The notes: generated from the letters alone by a model not told the origin. A stretch of DNA of 42,862 nt from CAZFHZ01 sp964519015 (GCA_964519015.1 CAZFHZ010000014.1:1-42862); one strand, 5' to 3'; shown: positions 17,352-26,997, numbered from the stretch's first letter. Numbers and translations: made by a program.

Positions 17352-19760
17352 ATGGATGCGCTCCGGCACGACCTGCGCTACGCGCTACGCGCACTCTGGA
17401 AGACCCGGCTGGTAACCCTGGTGGCCACCCTGTCGCTGGCCCTGGCCGTGGCCGGCAACGCCACCGTGTTCAGCCTGGTCTACGGCATCTTCTTCCGTCC
17501 CCTCCCCTACCCGCAGCCGGAGCGGATCTGCGTGATCGGGGAACGGGCTCGCGACCTGCCGGCGGGAGCCATCAGCGGCGTCTCGGTGGCCAACTTCCTC
17601 GACTGGCAGGAGCGGCAGACCTCGTTCGAACAGCTGGCCGCGGTCCAGCCGCGGGCGGCCGGCCTGGCCCGCGCCGGCTCGGAGCCCGAACCGGTCGTCA
17701 TCGGCACCGTCACCGAGGGGCTGCTCGAGCTGCTCGGAGTGCGTCCGGTCCGGGGACGGGCCCTGCTGGCCGAGGACGGCACCCCGGGAGCGGAGCCGGT
17801 AGCCCTGGTCTCCCACACCTACTGGACCGACCAGCTGGGTGCCGCCCCCCTCGATTCCGCCGTCATCCGCCTGGACGGCCGGACCTGCCGGGTGGTCGGG
17901 GTGCTCCCGGCCGATTTCCAGTTCCTCTTCGGCGCCTACGACGTCTGGATACCCCGCCCGATCGACCGCGCCGCGGCCAACCGACAGATCCGGCAGCTCC
18001 TGGTCTTCGGGCGGCTGGCCCCCGGCCGCACCCAGGAGCAGGCCGGCGCCGAGCTGGATGCCATCATGGCCGCGCTGACCGAGGAGTACCCGGAGGCCAA
18101 CCGCGGTTACGAGATCGGCCTGCTCAACCTGCGCTTCGACATCCCCAGCGCCGCCAACCGGCTCCTCTTCGGGGTCATGCAGGGCTCCCTGATCCTGGTC
18201 CTGCTGATCGCCTGCGCCAACCTGACCAACCTGCTGCTGGCCCGGGGCCAGACGAGGGAGCGGGAGATCGCCATCCGGATGAGCCTGGGGGCCGGGCGCC
18301 GCCGGATCGCCCGGCTGCTGCTGACCGAGAGCGCGTTGCTCGCCCTGGGCTCGGGGGCACTCGGACTCGGGCTCTCCGTCTTCGGGGTGGGCGTGCTGCG
18401 GCAGGCCATGGCCGGGGCGATCCCCGGTCCCTGGCAGCCGGCAGTGGAGCCGGCCGTGGTCGCCTTCACGGCCGGCGTGACCCTGCTCGTCCTCCTCCTG
18501 CTCGGGATTCTGCCGGTGTTCCAGAGCCACGGGTTCCGGCTGGCTTCCACCCTGCGCGACGGAGCGCTGACGGTCGCCGGCTCCGGGTCGCGCAAGCGGC
18601 TCTCCCGGGCCCTGGTGGTGGCCGAGGTGACCCTCTCCCTGGTGCTGCTGGGCGGGGCGGCGGTGCTGATCAAGAGCTTCCTGACCCTGCAGAACAGCGA
18701 CCCGGGGTTCGCGACCTCCTCCCTGCTGACCTTCGATCTGCGGATCCCCGACCACATCGAAGGGGATGAGATCTTCGTGGAGAACGTGGAGCGGATCCGG
18801 GAACGCCTGCGCGCCCTGCCCGGGGTCGAGGCCGTGACCGCGGCCAGCATCCGCCCGCGGACGGTCTTCCTGGGCCCTGAGGTCGTGGAGGTGGACGGCC
18901 GGCCCCCGGCCGACGACGGCACCCTGCCCCAGGTCTCCCGGGTCGACGCCGACGAGGACTTCCTGCCCACCCTGGGCATTCCCCTGCTGGCCGGCCGGGG
19001 GATCGAGACGGGCGACCGGCTCGACGCGGCGCCGGTGGTGCTGGTCAACCAGGCCATGGCCCACCGCTTCTGGGGGGAGGAGTCCCCGTTGGGGCACCGG
19101 GTGTCGGTCCAGGGGGTATCGCGCGAAGTGGTCGGTGTGGTGGCTACGGTCCGGCATGGGGTCATCGTCAACCCCGACTTCGAACCCACCCTCTACCTGC
19201 CCTGGGCGCAGCGTCCGGCCCGGAACCTCTCCTTCGCGCTACGTACCGCCGTCCCGCCGGCCACCCTGGCCGAGGCCGTCCGGCGCGAAGTACTGGCCCT
19301 AGACTCCGATTTCGTCCTGCGGCAGATCCTGCCGCTGGAAGCGTTCCTGAGCCAATTCTATGCGGGACAGAACATGCTCATCGCCATCATGGGGGGGTTC
19401 GGCGTGCTGGCGCTGCTGCTGGCCGCCCTGGGCACCTATGGCGTGCTGGCCTACTGGGTAGTGCAGCGCCGGCATGAGATCGGGATCCGGATGGCGCTGG
19501 GCTCATCCCGCGGCCGGGTCGTGCATTTGGTCGCCGGCCAGGGGCTGGCCATGGGCGGGCTGGGGATTCTGATCGGCACTCCCGGGGTGATTCTGCTCAC
19601 CCGGGCCCTCTCGGCCCAGATCTCGGTGGTGGTACCGGTGGAACCGGTGGCCGTGGTGGCGGTCGGGGGACTGCTCCTGGTGGTGGTGGTCGCGGCCAGC
19701 CTGCTCCCCGCCTGGCGGGCCGCCAGCGTGGACCCGGTCAGCGCCCTGCGCCCGGAGTGA
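17352..19760 (+). CDS. ADOP/MacB-like orphan duplicated ABC permease
   Basis: 802 residues; GGAGGG 5 nt before the ATG. There is no prefix domain: it begins directly with MDALRHDLRYALRALWK and the first TM. Two MacB-core plus FtsX halves follow; the first FtsX block has REIAIRMSLGAGRRRIARL near residue 300 and the last has HEIGIRMALGSSRGRVVHL near residue 715. The two halves in one chain make it a pseudo-dimer. No ATPase gene is adjacent, so it may borrow one or act without ATP hydrolysis. The neighbouring divergent 7-TM LuxR regulator suggests signal-dependent expression. This is one of the most GC-rich stretches of the window. Confidence 0.92.
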   Translation: MDALRHDLRYALRALWKTRLVTLVATLSLALAVAGNATVFSLVYGIFFRPLPYPQPERICVIGERARDLPAGAISGVSVANFLDWQERQTSFEQLAAVQPRAAGLARAGSEPEPVVIGTVTEGLLELLGVRPVRGRALLAEDGTPGAEPVALVSHTYWTDQLGAAPLDSAVIRLDGRTCRVVGVLPADFQFLFGAYDVWIPRPIDRAAANRQIRQLLVFGRLAPGRTQEQAGAELDAIMAALTEEYPEANRGYEIGLLNLRFDIPSAANRLLFGVMQGSLILVLLIACANLTNLLLARGQTREREIAIRMSLGAGRRRIARLLLTESALLALGSGALGLGLSVFGVGVLRQAMAGAIPGPWQPAVEPAVVAFTAGVTLLVLLLLGILPVFQSHGFRLASTLRDGALTVAGSGSRKRLSRALVVAEVTLSLVLLGGAAVLIKSFLTLQNSDPGFATSSLLTFDLRIPDHIEGDEIFVENVERIRERLRALPGVEAVTAASIRPRTVFLGPEVVEVDGRPPADDGTLPQVSRVDADEDFLPTLGIPLLAGRGIETGDRLDAAPVVLVNQAMAHRFWGEESPLGHRVSVQGVSREVVGVVATVRHGVIVNPDFEPTLYLPWAQRPARNLSFALRTAVPPATLAEAVRREVLALDSDFVLRQILPLEAFLSQFYAGQNMLIAIMGGFGVLALLLAALGTYGVLAYWVVQRRHEIGIRMALGSSRGRVVHLVAGQGLAMGGLGILIGTPGVILLTRALSAQISVVVPVEPVAVVAVGGLLLVVVVAASLLPAWRAASVDPVSALRPE

Positions 19761-19787
19761 GCCGGAGCCGGACGGGCACGGGCCGGC

Positions 19788-20453
19788 TCAGAAGAGGATG
19801 AGGCGCTCGACCAGCGGGGTGAGGATCGGCACCAGGGCGGCCGCCAGGGCGAGCCCTGCGACCACGGCCAGGATCGCCGGCAGCAGGTAGGCCAGCAGCA
19901 GGCGCCCGTGACCGCAGCGGTGGACCCAGAAGAGCGCGTAGTACTGGAGGATCCCCACCCAGAGTCCGGCGACCATACCTCCCACCAGGGGGACCAGACT
20001 GATCAGGGCGGGGGCGGCCCCGTATCCGGCCGCCCGCAGGGTCCCCCGCAGACCACCCTTCGCGCCCCCCAGCAGGGCGAGCATCACGTGGATGAGGAGC
20101 ACGGCTCCGAACAGGCTGGCGCACTGGAGCAGGGGGAGCACCACCACGAACAGCCACAGGGGGGGGTGAAAGGTGATCACCGACGGGTCGACCTGGAGGA
20201 GGGCGGGGAGCCGCTCGATAAAGCCGTGAGTCCCGGCCCCGGAGACCACCAGGGGGGGGAGCGTGGCCAGTCCCCAGAAGACGAGGGCGGACCCGGCCGG
20301 CGCGGCCGGCTCGAGACCCTCGAAGAAGGAGCGCGGCCGGGCCAGCACTCCGACCACGGTGGTGAAGAAGGCGGTCAGCGGGCCGAGCTCGGACCGCCTT
20401 TCCCAGGCGGGAGGGCTCGAGGCCGGAGCTGGCTCGGTGTGGAGGGCCGCCAT
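19788..20453 (-). CDS. Yip1-like integral membrane protein
   Basis: 221 residues starting at the ATG at 20453; a longer frame to 21005 only runs antisense-like through sufS. An N-terminal soluble part contains FFTTVVGVLARPRSFFEGL, the motif that opens many bacterial YIP1-domain proteins. Five or so hydrophobic helices follow (near 52-70, 98-130, 143-170, 186-208), ending LTPLVERLILF. Bacterial Yip1 proteins have no firm function; roles in membrane organisation have been proposed. The gene begins 8 nt after the sufS stop, so it is probably co-transcribed with it. The start lacks a clear ribosome binding site. Confidence 0.78.
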   Translation of the reverse strand: MAALHTEPAPASSPPAWERRSELGPLTAFFTTVVGVLARPRSFFEGLEPAAPAGSALVFWGLATLPPLVVSGAGTHGFIERLPALLQVDPSVITFHPPLWLFVVVLPLLQCASLFGAVLLIHVMLALLGGAKGGLRGTLRAAGYGAAPALISLVPLVGGMVAGLWVGILQYYALFWVHRCGHGRLLLAYLLPAILAVVAGLALAAALVPILTPLVERLILF

Positions 20454-20461
20454 GGTCGGGT

Positions 20462-21721
20462 CTACGGCCGGAAAAAGTCGGCGGCCTGTCCCACGGCCGC
20501 GATCAGCCGGTCCACCTCCTCCGGCGTGTTGTAGAAGGAGAAGGAGGCGCGGGCGGTGGCCGGCAGCCCCAGCACGTCGTGCAGCACCTGGGCGCAATGG
20601 TGGCCGGCCCGGATGGCGATGAACTCCTGGTCGAGGAAAGTGGCCAGGTCGTGCGGGTGGAGGTAAGGGATGTGGAAGGTGACCAGGCCGGCCCGCTCGC
20701 CGCACGGCCCCAGCACCCGCAACCCCTCGATCCGCTCCAGCCCGGCGATGGCGCGGGCGGCCAGCGCCCGCTCGTGGGCTCCGATCGTCACCAGCCCCAC
20801 CTCCTGCAGGTAACCGGCGGCGGCTCCCATCCCGATGGCCTCCGCGATGTTGGGCGTACCCGCCTCGAAACGCCAGGGGATGCGGTTGAAGGTGGTCTTC
20901 TCCTTGGTCACCCGCACGATCATCTCCCCACCCCCCTGGAAGGGATGCATCTCCTCGATGATGCGCCGGCGGCCGTAGAGCATCCCGGCCCCGGTCGGGC
21001 CGCACATCTTGTGGCCGCTGAAGGCGTAGAAGTCCACATCGAGGTCCTGCACATCCACCGGCAGGTGAGGGACCGCCTGGGCCCCGTCGGCCACTACCAC
21101 CGCCCCGGTGGCGTGCGCGCGGCGAGCGATCTCCTTCACCGGGTTGACCGTGCCGAGCACGTTGCTCACATGGATGACCGAGACCACCTTGGTGCGTTCA
21201 CCCAGCAGGCGGTCGAAGGCATCCAGGTCGAGGAGCCCCTCGGGCGTCACCGGCACCCATCGGATCACGGCGCCGGTCGTCTCGGCGGCCAGCTGCCAGG
21301 GGACGATGTTGGAGTGGTGCTCCATCTCGGTGAGCACGATCTCGTCCCCGGGCTTCAGGTTGTGCCGTCCCCAGGCGCAGGCGACCAGGTTGAGACCCTC
21401 GGTAGTGTTGCGGGTGAAGATGCAGGTGGCGGCCTCGGGCGCGTTGATGAATCGGGCCAGCCCGGCGCGGGCTTCCTCGAAGGCCGTGGTGGCTTCCTCG
21501 CTCAGGGTGTGCAGCCCGCGGTGGACGTTGGCGTTGGAGGTCCGGTAGAAGGTGTCCATGGCCTCCAGGACGGCCTCCGGACGCTGGCTGGTGGCCGCAT
21601 TGTCCAGGTAGACCAGCTGTTTCCCGTCGGCGCGGACGCGCTCCAGGATGGGGAAGTCACGGCGTCGGGCGGTAACGTCGAAGGAGGGGGAAACGGCAGT
21701 GGGACGGGCGCGGGCACTCAT
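20462..21721 (-). CDS. sufS: SufS-type cysteine desulfurase
   Basis: 419 residues from the ATG at 21721, set by GGAGG 7 nt upstream. It is a PLP enzyme that takes sulfur from cysteine and carries it as persulfide for Fe-S cluster assembly. Landmarks: YLDNAATSQRP (38-48), EMEHHSN (132-138), ADGAQAVPH (211-219), the PLP lysine in SGHKMCGP (K238), FEAGTP (285-290) and the catalytic cysteine in RAGHHCAQ (C376), typical of group II SufS/CsdA enzymes. Full length for the family. No sufB, sufC, sufD or sufU is present in the window, so the partner is encoded elsewhere. It lies in an operon with a degenerate GGDEF protein upstream and a Yip1 protein downstream. Confidence 0.95.
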   Translation of the reverse strand: MSARARPTAVSPSFDVTARRRDFPILERVRADGKQLVYLDNAATSQRPEAVLEAMDTFYRTSNANVHRGLHTLSEEATTAFEEARAGLARFINAPEAATCIFTRNTTEGLNLVACAWGRHNLKPGDEIVLTEMEHHSNIVPWQLAAETTGAVIRWVPVTPEGLLDLDAFDRLLGERTKVVSVIHVSNVLGTVNPVKEIARRAHATGAVVVADGAQAVPHLPVDVQDLDVDFYAFSGHKMCGPTGAGMLYGRRRIIEEMHPFQGGGEMIVRVTKEKTTFNRIPWRFEAGTPNIAEAIGMGAAAGYLQEVGLVTIGAHERALAARAIAGLERIEGLRVLGPCGERAGLVTFHIPYLHPHDLATFLDQEFIAIRAGHHCAQVLHDVLGLPATARASFSFYNTPEEVDRLIAAVGQAADFFRP

Positions 21722-21805
21722 CAAACGGCCTCCGGATAAAATCCGACTCTTTTCCTCCAAGTTAACGCCCCGGCGGAGCGCCGGCCAGGGCCGTTTGCAG
21801 CCCCG

Positions 21806-23449
21806 TCAGCGCTCCTCGGTGGCGGAGGGAGGGAAGGTCCCGGCCGAAATGGGCAGCACCAGCTCTCCCAGCAGATCGAGATAGACGTCCAGCTCGGCGC
21901 GCAGATCGGGATGGGCGCCGAGCAGCCCCTCCATCCGTTCGTGGTCGTACTGCTCGTTGGTGAAGGGTCCCTGGAGGCGGGCCAGCATGGCCGAGGCGTA
22001 GGCCCGTCGCAGCAGGGTGGGTACCGCCTCACCGTCCCAGGGGAACTCGGAGAGTCCGGCGACGAAGGCGATGCGTGGCGCCATGGCCGCTCCGCCCACC
22101 ACCTGCTGGAGCCGGTTGCCGATACGCTCCAGGGCGGGCAGCACCTTCGTCTTGGAGGCGTCCAGGAAAAGGACTCCGAAGTGATTCCGGTCGAGCCGGC
22201 AGATCAGGTCGGTCTCCCGGACCGAGGCTTTCACCACCTGCAGGAAGGTCAGGATGCTCTCCTTGAGCAGCAGATCGTCCATCTCGGCCAGCAGGCGGTC
22301 GTAGTCGAGGATCTCGAGGATGCCGCAGGTGACCCGGGTGCCGCGGCGCCCGGTCAGGTTGATCTCCTCCTCGAACCGCCGCATCCAGTACTCGCGTGAC
22401 CAGATCCGGTAGGGGAGGTCGCTCACCGCATGGGCGGCGTCGTCCTCGATCAGGTAACGCCTCAGGGTGCGCTCCAGCTCGACCACGATGGTGCGGATGA
22501 CCGCATGGGTCAGAGTGTCCTCCTGGGCGGGGTCGTTGTCGAAGAGGTAGAGCATGCCCAGGTAGGTCCGGCCGGAATCGCGCAGCACCCAGGAGGTGAC
22601 GCGCGAGATGCTCGCGAATTCCTGGTCGGCGAAGATCTCGGAGACATCCACCGCCGCCTGCCGCCCCTGGGTCCGCCCCTCGTTGCGCGGGTCGAGTCGC
22701 TGCAGCATGAGTTCGTGGAGTCGGGAGGCCTCGGCGGCGTCGACGTGACGGATATAGGTCCGGTACCGCCCCAGCACGGTGGTCGGGAAGAGGGCGAGGC
22801 GGCTGTTCCCGACGATCCGGGAGAGGGTGCTCAAGGTCATGTTGACCAGGTGCCCCGCCTCCGATTCCCGCATCAGGGTGCGGGTGGCCCGGAGCATCCC
22901 GATCAGCTGGGCCAGCTTCTGGTTGTCCCGCTCCAGCCGGATGACCTGGCTGAGCAGGCCGCCCAGGTGCCCCGAGGCGGTGCGCACCTCGATGGTCGCG
23001 GTGGCCGAAAGAGGATGCCGCAGGCCCCTTCCGCTCAGGAAGATGCCGCCGAAGAACTGCCCTTCCCAGGAGAGGGGGATCCAGATCGCCTTCTTCGGCG
23101 GTTCGATCCCGCAGGCGTGCCATAGAAGATGGCTGGTCTCCGGGACCTCGACCAGGCCGATCTCGTCGGCCGGGAACTCCGCCCGGATCCGGGCCAGCGT
23201 GGGGGGGTCGGGGAGGTTTTCCGGACTCACCAGCCCCTCCTCGGCCGCCGCCGCCAGCATCAGGGTCAGCCGTTCACCCAGGGCCACATCCCCGAAGAGC
23301 AGCAGGGCATGGGCGGCCGCCGAGGCACCGCGCAGGGCGGAGAGGAGTTCACGGATGACCGGTTCGAGGGTCTCGAGCGCGCTCGGGACCGTCCCACCGT
23401 TCCCGGCGACCTCTTCCGGTGCCGCCGGCTCCTTCTTTTTCTTCTTCAC
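21806..23449 (-). CDS. GAF-like protein with degenerate GGDEF domain
   Basis: 547 residues from a GTG. A Lys-rich start is followed by two regions of GAF-like pattern (about 45-170 and 185-330), separated by a helical linker (170-195). The last third (about 345-500) follows the diguanylate cyclase fold: WSREYWMRRFEEEINLTGRRG, then CGILEILDYDRLL, then the position of the active loop. There the usual RxGGDEF is CRLDRNHFGVLF (residues 417-428), so both glycines, the Asp and the Glu are replaced. Cyclase activity is therefore unlikely; a binding or regulatory role is more plausible. Upstream of sufS by 84 nt on the same strand. Confidence 0.75.
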   Translation of the reverse strand: MKKKKKEPAAPEEVAGNGGTVPSALETLEPVIRELLSALRGASAAAHALLLFGDVALGERLTLMLAAAAEEGLVSPENLPDPPTLARIRAEFPADEIGLVEVPETSHLLWHACGIEPPKKAIWIPLSWEGQFFGGIFLSGRGLRHPLSATATIEVRTASGHLGGLLSQVIRLERDNQKLAQLIGMLRATRTLMRESEAGHLVNMTLSTLSRIVGNSRLALFPTTVLGRYRTYIRHVDAAEASRLHELMLQRLDPRNEGRTQGRQAAVDVSEIFADQEFASISRVTSWVLRDSGRTYLGMLYLFDNDPAQEDTLTHAVIRTIVVELERTLRRYLIEDDAAHAVSDLPYRIWSREYWMRRFEEEINLTGRRGTRVTCGILEILDYDRLLAEMDDLLLKESILTFLQVVKASVRETDLICRLDRNHFGVLFLDASKTKVLPALERIGNRLQQVVGGAAMAPRIAFVAGLSEFPWDGEAVPTLLRRAYASAMLARLQGPFTNEQYDHERMEGLLGAHPDLRAELDVYLDLLGELVLPISAGTFPPSATEER

Positions 23450-23497
23450 GTGCCCCCCCGTCGGGTCAGGACGCCGTGGAACCCCCTGTCAGGAGTC

Positions 23498-25420
23498 CTA
23501 CCGGATAATACCCGCGACCGGTACCGGGCCGTCAATCACCTCCGGCCTGGTCCCGTCCGTGGTACCGGTCAGCAGGCCCTGCCGGATCCGGAGCTGACGC
23601 GGGCCGGCGTCCGGGGACTCCTGAATGGTGACGCTCAGGACCTCCCGGGCCTCCACCCGCCAGCGCAGGGTGAGACTGCGCCCCTCCCGCTCCACCGTCA
23701 TTTCGACACGCCCCCCCACCCCGGCGCTCCGAACCGCCCCGGCGGCCTCTCCCGAGGTCGTCACCGCCCGGCCGTTCACCGTCTTCACCCGGTCCCCCAC
23801 CTGCAGGCCGGCCCGCGCGGGGGCTCCCTGCGGCGTAAGGGAACGTACCACCGGTCCCGATCCGCTGTTGACGACCCGCAACCCATCGTCGGGGATCCGC
23901 TCCCGCGTCTCGGTATAGGTCAGGCCGGCGTACCCGAAGTAACGGGCCCAGTCTACCGGATCGGTCCCGGTGACGTGTCGCTCGAAGAACTCATAGAGGT
24001 CACTCCCGGCGACTGCTTCACAGATGTGGATCAGGTCCTCGGTCCCGAATCCCGGTTCCTCGAGGTCCGCCCCACCGTGTTCGGCCATCAGGATTCTCAT
24101 CACGTCGTCGAGGGCGTACCGGTTGTCCGTGGCTTCCCGCAGGATCAGGTCGAGTGCGATGCCCAGCACCTCCCCCTGGGTGTAGTAGGAGATGGTACCC
24201 CGGAGATTGCGTTCGGAGCCGTCCCAGGTCGTCCACGACATGCGAGCGGGAGAGGCATACGCGCGGGCGGGGCTGCCCATCCATTCCGCGATCGAGCGCG
24301 CGATCGCCTCGTAGAACTCCGGCGGCGTCCAGAACCCCGCGCGCACCCCGGTCAGGTCGGTGTAGGTGTCGGTGACTCCTTCGCTCCACCACAGGCTTTC
24401 GGTCCGGTTGGCGCGCTGGTAATCGAAGGGACCGAGCACCTCGGGCCGGATGCGTTTGACGTTCCAGACGTGGAAGAATTCATGGGCCGAGATGTTCCAG
24501 AGTGCCAACGGGTCCCCTTCCAGTGCGGCGGCCGGCCCACCGATGGTGGTGGAACGCAGGTGCTCCAGCCCGCCCCCTCCCCCGTTATCATAGAGGAAGA
24601 CGAAGTGGGTGAAGGGGAAGCCGCCGAAGATCGAGGCCTGGTAGTCACAGATACGCTTGAGTGAGGCCACGAAGGCCCCCGAGTCGAAGCGGAGCGAGTC
24701 CCCCGCCGCATCCCAGGCCACGGAGAAGGGGACATCCCAGGAGGTGAACTCCCACACATGGAGGTTGCCGGGGGCCCCCGCCATGGTGGGACAGTCGATG
24801 AGCCAGTCGTAGTCCTCGGCCCAGAAACGGTCGGGGTCCGGAGTCGGGTGCAGCCCGGTGGCCACGATCCAGCCCGCCGGCAGCTCGAAGTGCATCGAAA
24901 CCCGTTCGCCGGTGGCCCCTTCCAGGTACATCCAGGTGCGGGGGCCGTCCACCAGCGCCCCCCGCTCGTGCAGGTAGTGCCGGTTGTTGATCCGCGGCCG
25001 GCCGAGGGCGTCTCGAGGGGTGACGGCGGCGACCGTGTAGCGGAACGTGAAATCATCCCCGCCACCGGACACTTCCCAGCCGTTGCTCCCGGTGCGGGTC
25101 ACCGGCAGGTCCACCCCGGATACCGTGACGGCCGCGACCCCGGTGATCCCTTCCGGCCAGGCCGCCAGGCGGTAGGCTCCGGGTGCCCAGCGCGGCAGCA
25201 GGAAGCGGCGTTCCCCTTCGGGGCCGTGCCGGACCCGGATGCGGACCTCGAAGTGGTCGCCGGCCGCCGGATCGATCACCGTGGTATAGAAGAGGCTCAC
25301 CGGTGCCCGGCCCCGTTCGGTGACGGATTCCTGGCGGGCGCCGGCCGACACCGGGAGGAGGAGCAGGAGCAGGATCACTCCGGTCGGGACGCCGCGGGTG
25401 CGCAGCGGGTGACGGGACAT
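23498..25420 (-). CDS. M61 family metallopeptidase with C-terminal PDZ domain
   Basis: 640 residues from the ATG at 25420, set by GGAGG 6 nt upstream. A signal peptide ends near SAGARQ. The N-terminal beta domain typical of M61 covers about 40-235. The zinc site is HEFFH (313-317) within SAHEFFHVWNVKRIRP, and the third ligand is probably E347 in WWSEGVTD. The GGLEH motif at 283-287 is also typical of M61. A PDZ domain lies at about 530-615 (APARAGLQVGDRVKTVNGR). M61 enzymes are aminopeptidases with preference for Gly or Ala at the N-terminus. Periplasmic or secreted. All active-site features are intact. It is divergent from a lipoprotein gene. Confidence 0.93.
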   Translation of the reverse strand: MSRHPLRTRGVPTGVILLLLLLPVSAGARQESVTERGRAPVSLFYTTVIDPAAGDHFEVRIRVRHGPEGERRFLLPRWAPGAYRLAAWPEGITGVAAVTVSGVDLPVTRTGSNGWEVSGGGDDFTFRYTVAAVTPRDALGRPRINNRHYLHERGALVDGPRTWMYLEGATGERVSMHFELPAGWIVATGLHPTPDPDRFWAEDYDWLIDCPTMAGAPGNLHVWEFTSWDVPFSVAWDAAGDSLRFDSGAFVASLKRICDYQASIFGGFPFTHFVFLYDNGGGGGLEHLRSTTIGGPAAALEGDPLALWNISAHEFFHVWNVKRIRPEVLGPFDYQRANRTESLWWSEGVTDTYTDLTGVRAGFWTPPEFYEAIARSIAEWMGSPARAYASPARMSWTTWDGSERNLRGTISYYTQGEVLGIALDLILREATDNRYALDDVMRILMAEHGGADLEEPGFGTEDLIHICEAVAGSDLYEFFERHVTGTDPVDWARYFGYAGLTYTETRERIPDDGLRVVNSGSGPVVRSLTPQGAPARAGLQVGDRVKTVNGRAVTTSGEAAGAVRSAGVGGRVEMTVEREGRSLTLRWRVEAREVLSVTIQESPDAGPRQLRIRQGLLTGTTDGTRPEVIDGPVPVAGIIR

Positions 25421-25679
25421 CACAGACCTCCGGGGGCAGGGGTGATGATCGGTCGGAAGGGGGATGATAGGGGTCCGCCCGGAGGGGGACAAGCCGGCCG
25501 GTGGTACGGAGCGGGGCGGAAACGTTATACTCTCCAGCGGGGATCGGATGACCGCGCGCCGGTACGATCCCGTATGTATCCTGTAGATATCGGACCGGTC
25601 CGGGACGTCGAACCGGAGAGCGTGCACGGACCGGGCCGTCCGGTCCTGAACCGAGCATCCTGGAACCCACGGGAGAGAC
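25421..25679. promoter_or_regulatory. Divergent intergenic region
   Basis: A 259-nt region between the M61 gene (-) and a lipoprotein gene (+). On the plus strand TTATACT (25526-25532) is a possible -10 without a fitting -35, and TAGATAT near 25583 is another weak candidate. GGAGG (minus) and GGGAG (plus) ribosome binding sites lie at its two ends. Confidence 0.35.
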
Positions 25680-26858
25680 ATGCCGTCGCCATCCCCAACC
25701 CGCACCGTCGTCGCCACCCCGCTGCTGGCGGTGATACTGGCCGCCCTCGTGCTGGGCGCCTGTACCCGCAATCCGTTCGACCGCAGCCGGCCCGTCCTCC
25801 TGTTCGAAGACAACTACGACTATTCGGTGATCGTTTCCTCCGCCGATATCCGGTCCTTCGCGGTAGCCTCCGACGACGCCGGTCACCAGGGAGTGGCCAT
25901 CGCCAACGGGTCGCACGGGATCACCGTCAAGGAGAGCGCCGCGGGCGTCTGGACCGACGCCGGATCGATCACATCGAGCGGGCTCAACGGTCAACTGGTC
26001 GACCTGGCGTCCGGGGCGATGGGGGCCTGGTGGGTACTCGCCTCCGACTCAGGGGTGGGCATGCGCCTCTTCCGGGTCGGTGGGGCGGGCGACTCGAGCC
26101 TGACCATCCCGAAGTTCCAGAACGCGAACTGGGACTCGCTCGGAGCGGTCCTGACCTCCGACATCGGCGGACATCCCATAGCCTACCTGGTAGCCCGTGG
26201 ATTGCATCTGGTGCGGGCCACCCTCGCCGACACCGGCTGGGCGCTCACCGAGATACCTCTGACCACCGCCACGGCATTGGCCTGGGATGCCGTGGTCACG
26301 GCCGACGGCACTGAGCACCTCACCTACCGGCGGACGAGCGTAGGAGCCAGCTTCTACCAGCAGGTGAGCGGCGACTCTATCTACACCTCCGAGATCCCCA
26401 ACTCAGGCGGACTACTGGCCATCACGGCCACGCCCGCCAACGTCCCCTACCTGGCCGGCCCCATGGCTGATTACCTGAGCCTGCGGCTATGGACGTGGAG
26501 AACGCCCGGGGACGAGACCTCCTGGGATGCCGAGATCCTGCCCGCCTCCAGCCGGCAGCCGGTCGGAGGACATTTCGACGTGATCCTGGCGGCCGACGGC
26601 AAGCCCTATGTCCTCTGGGCCTTCTATAACGACACAGAACGGATCAGCGTGGTTATGAGCAGCCGCAGTCCGGACGTCTACGGCCTCAACTGGAGCGCGG
26701 ACTCGGTGGCGGAAGACATCCCCTGGCGCGGGTCCACCGATCGGCGGAACAGATTCCAGATCCTGCTCGACGACCTCGACCGGCCGATGATCTTCTTCTT
26801 GAGTGCGGCAGCGGACGAAGTGGATTCCGCCCTCTATGTGGCGGTGCTCCGGGACTGA
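25680..26858 (+). CDS. Lipoprotein of beta-propeller-like pattern, unknown function
   Basis: 392 residues; GGGAG shortly before the ATG. The leader and lipobox VLGAC give a lipid-anchored mature protein. The remainder is made of short beta strands with recurring units such as IRSFAVASDDAGHQGVAIA, HLTYRRT and KPYVLWAFYND, the spacing expected for a sialidase-like or other propeller. It lacks the GxGSGPGE signature of the other propellers in the window, so it belongs to a different family. No catalytic residues identified. It ends ahead of two strong hairpins that may terminate transcription. Confidence 0.7.
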   Translation: MPSPSPTRTVVATPLLAVILAALVLGACTRNPFDRSRPVLLFEDNYDYSVIVSSADIRSFAVASDDAGHQGVAIANGSHGITVKESAAGVWTDAGSITSSGLNGQLVDLASGAMGAWWVLASDSGVGMRLFRVGGAGDSSLTIPKFQNANWDSLGAVLTSDIGGHPIAYLVARGLHLVRATLADTGWALTEIPLTTATALAWDAVVTADGTEHLTYRRTSVGASFYQQVSGDSIYTSEIPNSGGLLAITATPANVPYLAGPMADYLSLRLWTWRTPGDETSWDAEILPASSRQPVGGHFDVILAADGKPYVLWAFYNDTERISVVMSSRSPDVYGLNWSADSVAEDIPWRGSTDRRNRFQILLDDLDRPMIFFLSAAADEVDSALYVAVLRD

Positions 26859-26997
26859 GCCCCGGCCATACGCCCGTTCATCCGGCCCGATCATGCGTCC
26901 GATCCAACGATGGATTGAAGGTCGGGCCGGGTTCGGATGCATTCCCTCCAGAACGATTGCGCTCCCGCCACCTCGCGTGGGAGAGTGGTAGCAGAGA

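Noticed and set aside
17385..19157. A 590-codon open frame on the minus strand
   Set aside because: It is the antisense shadow of the permease at 17352-19760, which has a strong ribosome binding site and clear FtsX motifs.
20454..21005. N-terminal extension of the Yip1-like protein
   Set aside because: The added 184 residues overlap sufS in another frame and are Arg/Gly/Pro-rich noise. The ATG at 20453 starts the recognisable part.
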